A stretch of DNA of 64,000 bases from Chryseobacterium culicis (GTDB lineage Bacteria; Bacteroidota; Bacteroidia; Flavobacteriales; Weeksellaceae): the NCBI RefSeq assembly GCF_900108365.1, contig NZ_FNWQ01000007.1, positions 182,997 through 246,996 on the forward strand. The letters run 5' to 3'. The notes below the pieces were generated by a model that was not told the DNA's origin, searched no databases, and saw only the letters and a program-made list of their open reading frames with translations. Position 1 is the first letter of the stretch. Every line of letters begins with the position of its first letter. The translations under genes and the position numbers were made by a program. Shown here one piece after another: positions 36,278 to 44,526 of the stretch.

Positions 36278-36634
36278 ATGGATTTATTAAAGTACGTACA
36301 AGACAAGTACATTGCGAAAAAAGAATTCCCTGAATTCAAAGCAGGTGATACAATTACTGTGTATTACGAAATTAAAGAAGGACAAAAAACCAGAACTCAG
36401 TTCTTCAAAGGAACAGTTATCCAACTAAGAGGTACTGGATCTACAAAAACTTTTACCATCAGAAAAATGAGTGGTGATGTAGGTGTAGAGAGAGTATTCC
36501 CTATTAACATGCCTGCACTTCAGAAGATTGAAGTTGATAGAAGAGGTAGAGTTAGAAGAGCTAGAATTTACTACTTCAGAGACCTTAGAGGTAAAAAAGC
36601 AAGAATCAAAGACGCTGCTTACAAGAAGAAATAA
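36278..36634 (+). CDS. rplS: 50S ribosomal protein L19
   Basis: A 118-aa ribosomal protein with the L19 signatures FKAGDTITVYYEIKEGQKTRTQ, FTIRKMSGDVGVERVFPINMP and the basic C-terminal RRGRVRRARIYYFRDLRGKKARIK. It contacts 16S and 23S rRNA at the subunit interface. In many bacteria rplS follows trmD and rpsP; here it stands alone with its own strong promoter and terminator, a common arrangement in Flavobacteriia. Confidence 0.97.
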   Translation: MDLLKYVQDKYIAKKEFPEFKAGDTITVYYEIKEGQKTRTQFFKGTVIQLRGTGSTKTFTIRKMSGDVGVERVFPINMPALQKIEVDRRGRVRRARIYYFRDLRGKKARIKDAAYKKK

Positions 36635-36646
36635 TTCAGACAACAA

Positions 36647-36696
36647 TACATACAAAAAGAGGCTGTTTACTTATAAACAGCCTCTTTTTGTATGTA
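36647..36696. terminator. Long bidirectional terminator after rplS
   Basis: A perfect 23-bp inverted repeat (36647-36669 and 36674-36696, loop CTTA) with A- and T-runs inside the arms, placed between convergent rplS and the SRPBCC gene. Confidence 0.9.
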
Positions 36697-36705
36697 TCAC
36701 TATTT

Positions 36706-37149
36706 TTACTTTCTGTAGGGAGTTCCGTTTCCGGTTTCCAGAAAGAGTTTCAGACTTCCGATAAACTGATCCCAGCCACCGGAACAAATGGCATAACATT
36801 CCACAGCCGGATTTAATCCTAAATGCGTAAGCTGAAGCAAACTGCTGTTTTCCTTTTGTTCCATTTCCCAGACTATACTCGTTCCAATCCATTCTGTCTG
36901 ATTCTTCAATTCAGGAAGGGCAATTAAAGAATCTTCAACACACCAGATAATTTTTGAATTATGTATTGATTCTTTTATTCGTATGGTTTTATAAATAAGG
37001 TCTCCAAATCTTACAGTAAATACATCTCCTTGCTTTGCCGATGTTCCGGTAAAACATTCAGACCACCAAAGGGGAATCTGATGAGTAAGAGCCTCATAAG
37101 CTTTCTCTGCTGGTGCTTTAAGTTCAATTGTAGTGGTATAATTGTCCAT
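36706..37149 (-). CDS. SRPBCC (START/AHSA1-like) family protein
   Basis: A 147-aa protein starting MDNYTTTIELKAPAEKAYEAL (ATG at 37149, preferred over a GTG 15 bp upstream). The N-terminal strand-helix pattern with WWSECFTG, the middle VRFGDLIYKTIRI, TSIVWEMEQ and the C-terminal helix GGWDQFIGSLKLFLETG fit the hydrophobic-cavity SRPBCC fold. The ligand and role are unknown. It is separate from its neighbours. Confidence 0.78.
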   Translation of the reverse strand: MDNYTTTIELKAPAEKAYEALTHQIPLWWSECFTGTSAKQGDVFTVRFGDLIYKTIRIKESIHNSKIIWCVEDSLIALPELKNQTEWIGTSIVWEMEQKENSSLLQLTHLGLNPAVECYAICSGGWDQFIGSLKLFLETGNGTPYRK

Positions 37150-37249
37150 ATCTTTTATTTTCACAGCGTTATATGATTAACACATATAATGTTACGCAAA
37201 TTACTTTTCAATAAACTTTGCATAGGACAAGAAATATTTTATAAGCTTT

Positions 37250-38044
37250 TTATCTTGATAACTCCTGATTTTTCATAAGATACTGCAAAGGCGTGGAACC
37301 TGTATGTTTTTTGAAAAACTCAATAAACGCACTGTCTGAAGAGAAATCCAGAATATGAGATACCTCTCCTATGGAATTTCCTTCCACTAAAAGCTCTATT
37401 GAACGCTGCAGCCTCCATTGCTGTCTCCAGTCCTGATAAGATAATCCCGTTTCTTTTTTAAAAATACGACTGATTGTTTTCTCTACCGATTCTGTCTTTT
37501 CTGCGAGCTCTTTCAGCATTGGCGGTGTAGAATGCCTCAGAGTCCAGGATTCTGCAATCTTCTTAAAACGGCTATCCTGAGGCATTTTGAGCTCAAGCTT
37601 TTCTTCCCGAGCTTTTTGCACTTCATCCCAGAAAACCTTCAAAAGATGAGCCTGATCCTCTTTAAGAGCCGACCATTCCCAAAAGCAAATCCTTTCAATA
37701 ATTTCCTTCAATAAAGGGTTTACATGTAAAACTTTGAGGCCGGTATTGGTATATTTTGCAGCGTACCTTTCATCAAAATAGATGGATCTGTAAGCGACAA
37801 TATTGCGAAAATTAACACGATGCACTTCATTGGAAGGAATCCAAAGCATGCGGAAAGGAGGCAGAATCAATTGCCTATCTGAAGTAGTCACCGTCATACA
37901 ACCTGAGGGCGCATACAACAGCTGAGCTTTCGTTGTATGAAAATGAAAACCAGAGTCATGCAGTACCATATCTGAAGCTATTCCTACTACTTTCTCCTGT
38001 ATAGAATCGGCATCAAATTCCTCATTCTGTTTCAATACTGCCAT
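37250..38044 (-). CDS. AraC family regulator, cupin N-terminus
   Basis: A 264-aa regulator. The N-terminal cupin domain (about 20-90) contains HFHTTKAQLLYAPSGCMTV, and the C-terminal double helix-turn-helix (about 160-260) has SVEKTISRIFKKETGLSYQDWRQQWRLQRSIELL and the second HTH SIGEVSHILDFSSDSAFIEFFKKHTGSTPLQYL. The pattern matches AraC regulators that neighbour drug or sugar MFS genes. It is divergent from the MFS gene (75-bp gap), its probable target. Confidence 0.87.
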   Translation of the reverse strand: MAVLKQNEEFDADSIQEKVVGIASDMVLHDSGFHFHTTKAQLLYAPSGCMTVTTSDRQLILPPFRMLWIPSNEVHRVNFRNIVAYRSIYFDERYAAKYTNTGLKVLHVNPLLKEIIERICFWEWSALKEDQAHLLKVFWDEVQKAREEKLELKMPQDSRFKKIAESWTLRHSTPPMLKELAEKTESVEKTISRIFKKETGLSYQDWRQQWRLQRSIELLVEGNSIGEVSHILDFSSDSAFIEFFKKHTGSTPLQYLMKNQELSR

Positions 38045-38119
38045 GTCTTATTTTTGATATTTTTTGTTTTTATATCATTATAAATATACATTGTTTTTTT
38101 AGAAACTTTGCAGAAAAAA

Positions 38120-39265
38120 ATGAAAAAGACAAATCCTATATGGCTGTTGACCTTGCTGGTAATGCTTCCGCAGTTTGTAGAAACCATTTACAGTCCGGTC
38201 TTACCCATGGTACAGGAAAAATTTGGTGTGAAAGAAGAATCGGTTACATTGACCATCAGTTTATACTTTATAGCGTTTGCTTTGGGAGTGGCATTTTGGG
38301 GTATTCAATGTGACAGAATAGGAAGAAAAAAATCACTGGAATATGGTCTTATCACTTATGGAATAGGAGCATTGGCAGCAATTTTCGCTCCCGATTTTAT
38401 TGTTTTTCTCGCCGCCAGAATAATTTCCGCTTTTGGAATTTCTGTAGGTTCTATTGTAACCCAAACCATTTTAAGAGACAGCTTTGATAAAGATAATCTC
38501 AGTAAAGTATTTTCCTGGGTTGGAATCGGTCTTTCTATAAGCCCTATAGTAGGCATGATCACAGGTTCAGTAGTGGTGTTTGCTGCCGGACATCAGGGAG
38601 TATTCCTCACCTTATCTGTACTGGCTATCCTTTTCTTTATTCTTTCGAGACAAAAAATTGCTGAAACCCATCATTCAGTAAAGGAAATCAATATCGGCAC
38701 TTTAGCAGGTCTCTTCAAGCGGATGATTCAGGATCGGGGTATCATCAAATGCTGTTTACTAATCATGAGTTTTAATGTTCTCTTGTTTTCGTATTATTCG
38801 CTGGCACCGTTTATTTTTAAAGAACATCATTATCCTGCGTACGCGTTTGGATACAGCAGTATTGTACTGGCAGGTGGGATATTTGCAGGCGCGAAACTTA
38901 ACAGGTATATGCTCTTTAGGAATGTACAGCCTGAATTCTTAGTTAAGATAAGTATAATTACAGCATTTGCAGCGTCTGTTTTCGTATGGATTCTTGGAAA
39001 TAAAGGAATTTACTTTTTACTTCCCTATTTTTTTATTGTGATGGCATTCAGTACGGCTATTCCAAATATTTTGAGTACAGCACTCATCAATTACAAAAAT
39101 GAAACAGGAAGTGCCGGCGCTCTCTTAGGACTGATCTATTATATATTGATAGGCTCAGGATTGATAAGCATTGGTCTTATACAGCACCTGGGAATTTCTT
39201 GTATCCTGTTTTCCGGCATTGGTGTTTTCACAATACTATTTTTGGAAAATAAAAAGAAACATTGA
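38120..39265 (+). CDS. MFS transporter, Bcr/CflA-like drug exporter
   Basis: A 381-aa permease with about twelve helices; the ATG at 38120 (MKKTNPIWLLTLLVMLPQF) is preferred to a TTG 12 bp upstream. The motif A region FWGIQCDRIGRKKSLEYGL after helix 2 and the N-terminal VETIYSPVLPMVQEKFGV match the Bcr/CflA subfamily of proton-coupled multidrug exporters. The gene is divergent from an AraC regulator, so inducible expression is plausible. Confidence 0.87.
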   Translation: MKKTNPIWLLTLLVMLPQFVETIYSPVLPMVQEKFGVKEESVTLTISLYFIAFALGVAFWGIQCDRIGRKKSLEYGLITYGIGALAAIFAPDFIVFLAARIISAFGISVGSIVTQTILRDSFDKDNLSKVFSWVGIGLSISPIVGMITGSVVVFAAGHQGVFLTLSVLAILFFILSRQKIAETHHSVKEINIGTLAGLFKRMIQDRGIIKCCLLIMSFNVLLFSYYSLAPFIFKEHHYPAYAFGYSSIVLAGGIFAGAKLNRYMLFRNVQPEFLVKISIITAFAASVFVWILGNKGIYFLLPYFFIVMAFSTAIPNILSTALINYKNETGSAGALLGLIYYILIGSGLISIGLIQHLGISCILFSGIGVFTILFLENKKKH

Positions 39266-39353
39266 GTTTAATGAAAGTGATAAGAACCGATTTATTGATT
39301 GTAATCATCTACAAAACTTAATGTTTCAAAATGCTTTATGGTTAGCAATGGGT

Positions 39354-40346
39354 TTATTGAATAAAATTATAGAGTGCTTCAATGAATTTCGGGTAAACTT
39401 CGATATGTGGAAGGTGCCCCACGTTTTCAATCTCTACTAATTTTGACCCGGCAATTTCCCGCTGGGTTTTCTTTCCTAATTCCTGATACTGCCCCATTTT
39501 CGGCTGAAGTTCTTTAGGCGCCCTGTCCTTTCCTATGGCTGTTCTGTCTCTTGTACCAATGATAAGCAATGTGGGAACTCTGATGTTTTTAAATTCATAG
39601 CAAACGGGCTGGTTATAAATCATATCTGAAGTAAGTGCTGCATCCCAGGCAACTTGTGGGTAATCTTTATGAAGTGTCCACCCTGCTATCAGATCAAGCC
39701 AGGGCTGATATTCTTCTTTCCATTTATTATCATAATAGAACTTCAGCTGATAGTTTTTATAGGTTTCAGCTGTATTTTTAAGTTCGGACTGATAGGCCTG
39801 ATCAATCGTCTGATAGGCTGCAAAAGTCTTATAATCTTCCAGTCCTATCGGATTTTCAAGAATCAGTTTCTGCACTTTCTCAGGATATAATAACGTAAAC
39901 CTGGTGGCTACCATTCCGCCCATTGAATGGCCCAGCACGATTGCTTGATCAATTTTTAGCTCATCCAGAATTTCTTTCGTATTTTCTGCCAGCTGCGAAA
40001 AAGAAAACTGGTATGCATGGGGTTTTGAAGATTTCCCAAATCCTATCTGATCCGGAATTAGAACTCTGAATCCTTTGGCAGAAAGATCTTTAGCCGTTCT
40101 CTCCCAATAAGCACCATTAAAATTTTTACCATGCAGCAGCATGATTGTTTTTCCATTCGATTTTTTTGGGTGTACGTCCATATAGGCCATTTTTAAATCT
40201 TGACCCTGGGACTTCATCTGGAGAAAATGAACTTCGTAAGGATATTGATAATCAGACAGCATCGCGTCCAGAGGTCTTACCTGTGAAAACATAAAGCCGG
40301 AGACCGATACTGTAAAAGCGATCATTATATTTCTGAAATGTTTCAT
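39354..40346 (-). CDS. Exported alpha/beta hydrolase
   Basis: A 330-aa protein with signal peptide (MKHFRNIMIAFTVSVSGFMFSQ). The alpha/beta hydrolase fold has an oxyanion region (IMLLHGKNFNGAYW), nucleophile Ser in LGHSMGGMVATRF, the acid Asp in LIIGTRDRTAIG and the His in ENVGHLPHIE. All catalytic parts are present; likely an esterase, epoxide hydrolase-like or C-C hydrolase, substrate unknown. It overlaps nothing and converges on the MFS gene. Confidence 0.88.
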   Translation of the reverse strand: MKHFRNIMIAFTVSVSGFMFSQVRPLDAMLSDYQYPYEVHFLQMKSQGQDLKMAYMDVHPKKSNGKTIMLLHGKNFNGAYWERTAKDLSAKGFRVLIPDQIGFGKSSKPHAYQFSFSQLAENTKEILDELKIDQAIVLGHSMGGMVATRFTLLYPEKVQKLILENPIGLEDYKTFAAYQTIDQAYQSELKNTAETYKNYQLKFYYDNKWKEEYQPWLDLIAGWTLHKDYPQVAWDAALTSDMIYNQPVCYEFKNIRVPTLLIIGTRDRTAIGKDRAPKELQPKMGQYQELGKKTQREIAGSKLVEIENVGHLPHIEVYPKFIEALYNFIQ

Positions 40347-40369
40347 GAAACTCTTATTTAAAGATTAAA

Positions 40370-40401
40370 ATTAAAAAAAACCGCTCCAAAAGGAACGGCT
40401 T
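40370..40401 (-). terminator. Terminator of the EamA gene
   Basis: A hairpin with arms around CCGTTCC and GGAGCGG (one G-T pair) is followed on the minus strand by eight T, 35 bp after the stop at 40435. Confidence 0.75.
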
Positions 40402-40434
40402 CAACTGTTATTTTTCGTTAATTTTTTTAAATCT

Positions 40435-41412
40435 TTAAGCCATTGACACTTCTTTTTCTTTCTTTGAAGGTAAATTCATCAGAACAATAGCAAAAAGAAT
40501 AAGGACGATACCGACCCACTGAATAAGAAATACTTTCTCGCCCAGTAAAACAAAAGCCATCGTTACAGAAACCGGAAGCTCCAGTGAAGAAACGATACTT
40601 CCCAGCCCCAATCCTGCATTCGGAAATCCTACGTTAAATAAAATAGGGGGTATAATTGTTCCAAACAGCGCTAATACAAATCCGTACGTCAGGAATATTG
40701 AATAGTTAAATGAATGGATATGTTCTGTATTGTCTGTGAAATGTAAGTACAATGATTTTAAACCATCAAAATACATCGGCCCTATCTGAGCAAAGAATAA
40801 AAATGCAAAAACAACTACAGAACCGCCAGCAAGCATAATAATACTCTTTCTGAAAACCGGTAGATGAGTGGCCAGTGTATTAGAGGTAAACATCGTCAGA
40901 GTATATGAAGCTGCCGCCATCAGTCCCCAGAATACGCCATGCCAATCCAGTTCTATTTCCATATTAATAAGATTCGTTGCCAGAATGGTTCCCAGCAATA
41001 CGATAATTACAGAAATTACTTTTCTGGCATTGGGCAGTTTTTTTGTAATGATACTTTCCACCACCACGCTGAACCATACCGACTGCATCAGTAATACAAT
41101 AGCAATGGAAACATTGATATATTGTACCGCTATATAATAGAATAAACTTGTTCCTCCCAATGAAGTTCCTGCAAGCAGCAGCATTCTTACTTCTTTAGAG
41201 CTCGGCAGCGATAATTTCTTTTTTGAGGTTAGGGTTTGAATAAAGTTAAGGATCAATAGTCCTACTAAACCTAATACGAATTGAGAGGTAGTTACTTCAG
41301 AGGTGGTAAAACCATCGTGGTAAGCCATTTTTACAAATGTGGCCAACATACCGTATATACTAGCTCCAATCCCTACAAATAAAACACCTTTTAGTATATT
41401 TTTCTTCTTCAT
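40435..41412 (-). CDS. EamA (DMT) family transporter
   Basis: A 325-aa permease with ten helices in two EamA repeats (about 8-145 and 165-320), starting MKKKNILKGVLFVGIGASIYG at the ATG at 41412; a TTG seven codons upstream coincides with the -7 box and is rejected. The second repeat carries VSSLELPVSVTMAFVLLGEKV, the usual family motif. DMT exporters release amino acids, metabolites or drugs; the substrate cannot be inferred. A -7 box at 41431-41438 lies just upstream. Confidence 0.87.
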   Translation of the reverse strand: MKKKNILKGVLFVGIGASIYGMLATFVKMAYHDGFTTSEVTTSQFVLGLVGLLILNFIQTLTSKKKLSLPSSKEVRMLLLAGTSLGGTSLFYYIAVQYINVSIAIVLLMQSVWFSVVVESIITKKLPNARKVISVIIVLLGTILATNLINMEIELDWHGVFWGLMAAASYTLTMFTSNTLATHLPVFRKSIIMLAGGSVVVFAFLFFAQIGPMYFDGLKSLYLHFTDNTEHIHSFNYSIFLTYGFVLALFGTIIPPILFNVGFPNAGLGLGSIVSSLELPVSVTMAFVLLGEKVFLIQWVGIVLILFAIVLMNLPSKKEKEVSMA

Positions 41413-41430
41413 AATTTTTTTAACAGCCTG

Positions 41431-41438
41431 CAAAGGTA
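41431..41438 (-). promoter_or_regulatory. -7 box of the EamA gene
   Basis: Reads TACCTTTG on the minus strand (TAnnTTTG), 18 bp before the ATG at 41412. Confidence 0.55.
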
Positions 41439-41486
41439 CGATATATAAATTAAATGATTTGGGAGCTTATAGAGTAATAGATAAAT

Positions 41487-41518
41487 AAAATCGCCACAAG
41501 CAAGCTTGTGGCGATTTT
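41487..41518 (-). terminator. Terminator of the M36 peptidase gene
   Basis: A 15-bp perfect inverted repeat (41487-41501 and 41504-41518) with T-rich ends, 17 bp after the stop at 41536. Confidence 0.8.
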
Positions 41519-41535
41519 AAATTGATGATTAAAAA

Positions 41536-44172
41536 TTATTTTTTAACCATTACTTTTGACGAAGCTTCAAAACCAAGTCCTTTGATTTTAACCATATAAG
41601 TTCCGTTTACCAAATTGCTTGTAGAGATGGCTTTCTTGGCGTCCGGTGAAATTTTATCTTCAGAAGAAACCAGTTTTCCAGACATATCATACATTTCAAC
41701 ACTTACTTTTCCTAAAGTATTGCTTGGGAATTTAATATAGAACTCATCTTTAGCCGGATTTGGATAGATAGAGATATTTTTGTTTTTATCTGCATTTACT
41801 TCACTGGTAGCTAATAATGCACACTCTTCCGGTACATTAAGATCCTGAATCTGGTCGTTAATGTTATTTTTAACTCCGGCTGAAGCATTCACCCCTAACC
41901 CTCTTCTTGCAAAAACGCCCCAGATCATACATTTATCCTGTCCTTGTGTAGTTGCCAGTTCTGCGGCCAATATTGCATTTCTTCCGTCAATAAAGCTAGG
42001 GTTACATCCCTGAAGCTTCAGCGCATCTGTTACCAATTGCAATACTTTTGTGCTTCCATTAGGAGTTGCAGACAATACATCTGAAGAGTATCCATATTTT
42101 TCAACATACTTCCAGTGAAGATCCCATAACATGGTAGCCCATACAAAACCAATAGAATGTACATCCGGAACTATTGCCGTTCCGTTGTTGTATTCCATTC
42201 CGTTGGTACTTCCGTAAGTATATCCGTTAACTGAAAGGTTTGTGGAATATTTTGCCGGTCTGATACCACCTCCTGTAATTGCCTGACCTAATGCATAAGT
42301 ACCTGTACCTCTTGCTACGGTCGCATTATCTCCGGCTTTATTGGTCAGCATTAAGGCAAAGAAATCAGACCATCCTTCTCCCATTTGCTCTTTACTTACA
42401 TTGGAATTCAGACATGCAGATCCTGTACCTGTCATTCTGTTGGATATCCCGTGGCCGTATTCATGGATTACAATACCATTATCAAAGCTTCCGTCCGGCG
42501 TCATATTTCCTTTCAGGGTAATATTTACATTGGTATTTGCTGCAAGCTGAGATTTTATGTATTCTCCTTCAGAATTAATAATAAGCACTGAAGGAATAGT
42601 AATAGTAGGATCATTACCCGCCATATTACCTAGTGTAGCACCATTCGCTGTATTGTTATAAACAATAGCAGCCTTGGCACCTGCGTCCTGAAGATTTTTT
42701 ACTTTAACAGTGAAAGCACATGTTCCCCTTTCAACCAAACCAATTTTTTCTGTCAATGAACCTGCAGGCAACGCAGTACATCCATCTAAAACCGGAGATA
42801 ATGCTACATCACCTGTTATTCCGTTCATGGGTACCGGCATACCAAACTGAGCTGTTCCAGCTCCCGGTGTACGTGACACAGCGGCACTTGGTGCATTGTA
42901 ATATAAGATTCTACCGATAGATGACCATAGATACATCTGCATTCTGGGAGTATAACCATCTGCTGGTGAAGAAAAATTGGCATTATTTAATCCGCTCCCA
43001 TCCTGTGCCTCTGCATATACAGAATCATCATCTCCTCCTACAGGACCCATTCCAAAATTATTCTGCTGAAAGTTCTTCGCAGATTCTGTAAATCCGAACT
43101 GATAAAAAACATCATGAATTTTATTATTCAGATAAAATAAATTGGTGATGGCCGCATTTCTGTTGTTTACAGGCGCTTCGTTGATATCAAAAGGGAAATT
43201 AAAGTTTCTGGTAGCACCTCCTTCTGCCGGAGTTCCGGTAAGATAATTGGGAGCCGTTAAGGCTGTTCCTGCAACATCCTCGTAAGCAAAAACGTTATTT
43301 CCTCTTGTAACTGTATAATGGTTTACTCCGTCAGAATGCCATCCTTCAGGAGATGCATTCAGAAGCCACGGGTTGGTAAGAATAGATCTCGAACCAAAAG
43401 TAGGTGCTTCAATAGGCAAAGGAAAGACATTATACGTTGCATTGTCCGGCACAAGAAAAGGGATATTATTTTGTACTGTGCTGTTCTGAGGCCCGGTTAA
43501 TCTATTCTCAAAATGATCAGCATGGCTATAATCAGTATCTGAACTGTAAGCATCATGATGGAAATTACAAGATACTGTCAGATTATTTTTTACCAGGATA
43601 TTCCCGTTGCCGGCATCTACTAAAATATTCCAGTAGTTTGGAGATTTTGGCTCCATTAAGGTATATTCATACGCCAGGCGAAGGTTTCCGCTGTCGTCGT
43701 TTGTATACACTAATCTCTGGTGGGCAGATGTAGATTTTTTCTGAGTTTTTTCAAGATATTCCAGAATTGTAAAATTGGCAATATCAGGATTTTTAAGATC
43801 TTCAGCAATTTTTTGAAGTGCTGTACCTTTATCAATAACAGCGGTACCCGATGTAGATGCCGTATAGTCTTTTACAAAATTATCTGTGTAGTAAACAACT
43901 TTATTTTCCTTAATCAAAGCTGTTCCTACAGAACTGTATATCGGGAGTCCATGATAGGTCTGTAAAAATTTGACAACATTCCCATTCATTGATTTTGAAG
44001 GATCAACATTATCAATAATAATATTATTAAGATCAGACTTTTTATATTCTCTTATTTTATTTTGAGAAATATAATCTTTAATCAGTTTTTCATTATCTTG
44101 TCCCAACAATATTGTAGGAAATGCAGAAAACACTGCAAATAGAAGAGGTAGAGCTTTGTTTTTCATATCCAT
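41536..44172 (-). CDS. Secreted M36 fungalysin-type metallopeptidase with PA and T9SS domains
   Basis: An 878-aa precursor. Signal peptide (about 1-24), fungalysin/thermolysin propeptide (about 25-190), catalytic M36 domain with zinc motif H570-E571-Y-G-H574 in IVIHEYGHGISNRM and third ligand E599 in MGEGWSDFFAL, a PA domain inserted before it (about 440-555), and a C-terminal T9SS type A domain (SIYPNPAKDEFYIKF to the end). It should be an extracellular endopeptidase. Two ATGs (44172, 44166) are equally possible. A CAAT microsatellite lies about 220 bp upstream. Confidence 0.93.
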   Translation of the reverse strand: MDMKNKALPLLFAVFSAFPTILLGQDNEKLIKDYISQNKIREYKKSDLNNIIIDNVDPSKSMNGNVVKFLQTYHGLPIYSSVGTALIKENKVVYYTDNFVKDYTASTSGTAVIDKGTALQKIAEDLKNPDIANFTILEYLEKTQKKSTSAHQRLVYTNDDSGNLRLAYEYTLMEPKSPNYWNILVDAGNGNILVKNNLTVSCNFHHDAYSSDTDYSHADHFENRLTGPQNSTVQNNIPFLVPDNATYNVFPLPIEAPTFGSRSILTNPWLLNASPEGWHSDGVNHYTVTRGNNVFAYEDVAGTALTAPNYLTGTPAEGGATRNFNFPFDINEAPVNNRNAAITNLFYLNNKIHDVFYQFGFTESAKNFQQNNFGMGPVGGDDDSVYAEAQDGSGLNNANFSSPADGYTPRMQMYLWSSIGRILYYNAPSAAVSRTPGAGTAQFGMPVPMNGITGDVALSPVLDGCTALPAGSLTEKIGLVERGTCAFTVKVKNLQDAGAKAAIVYNNTANGATLGNMAGNDPTITIPSVLIINSEGEYIKSQLAANTNVNITLKGNMTPDGSFDNGIVIHEYGHGISNRMTGTGSACLNSNVSKEQMGEGWSDFFALMLTNKAGDNATVARGTGTYALGQAITGGGIRPAKYSTNLSVNGYTYGSTNGMEYNNGTAIVPDVHSIGFVWATMLWDLHWKYVEKYGYSSDVLSATPNGSTKVLQLVTDALKLQGCNPSFIDGRNAILAAELATTQGQDKCMIWGVFARRGLGVNASAGVKNNINDQIQDLNVPEECALLATSEVNADKNKNISIYPNPAKDEFYIKFPSNTLGKVSVEMYDMSGKLVSSEDKISPDAKKAISTSNLVNGTYMVKIKGLGFEASSKVMVKK

Positions 44173-44526
44173 TATTAAAGCCGCTAATCTACAAATAATT
44201 CACAAATTATAGTTGTTTTTTTTAATCAAAATTTAAAAATATTTCAATACAAATACACTAAAAAAAAATAAAATATATTTTGAATATTTCTCAAAAGCAG
44301 AGCATCTCCATTGATTTTATCCCTAAAACATTGGATTTATTATACTTTTATTTCTTTCGATGCAATATTTCGTTGCGTGTAATCATCAATCAATCAATCA
44401 ATCAATCAATATTCTTTGCATTATTTTTCTCTTTTTGAAAATCTTTTTTTTCTTGGCAGTAATATCATAATTATCAAAAAAAAGCCGCTCAAATGAGCGG
44501 CTCCTTATGTATGAATGGTTCAAAGA
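44173..44526. repeat. Intergenic region with CAAT microsatellite
   Basis: A perfect (CAAT)6 tract lies at 44387-44410, between the 5' end of the M36 gene and the 3' end of rpsA. The region is otherwise AT-rich; I find no perfect -7 box for the M36 gene. The rpsA terminator is at 44475-44502. Confidence 0.85.
44475..44502 (-). terminator. Terminator of rpsA
   Basis: An 8-bp GC-rich stem (44483-44490 and 44495-44502, loop AAAT) followed on the minus strand by eight T. Confidence 0.85.

Noticed and set aside
44387..44410. CAAT tract as part of a CRISPR or iteron origin
   Set aside because: Simple tetranucleotide repeat of 24 bp without further organisation; no replication genes nearby.
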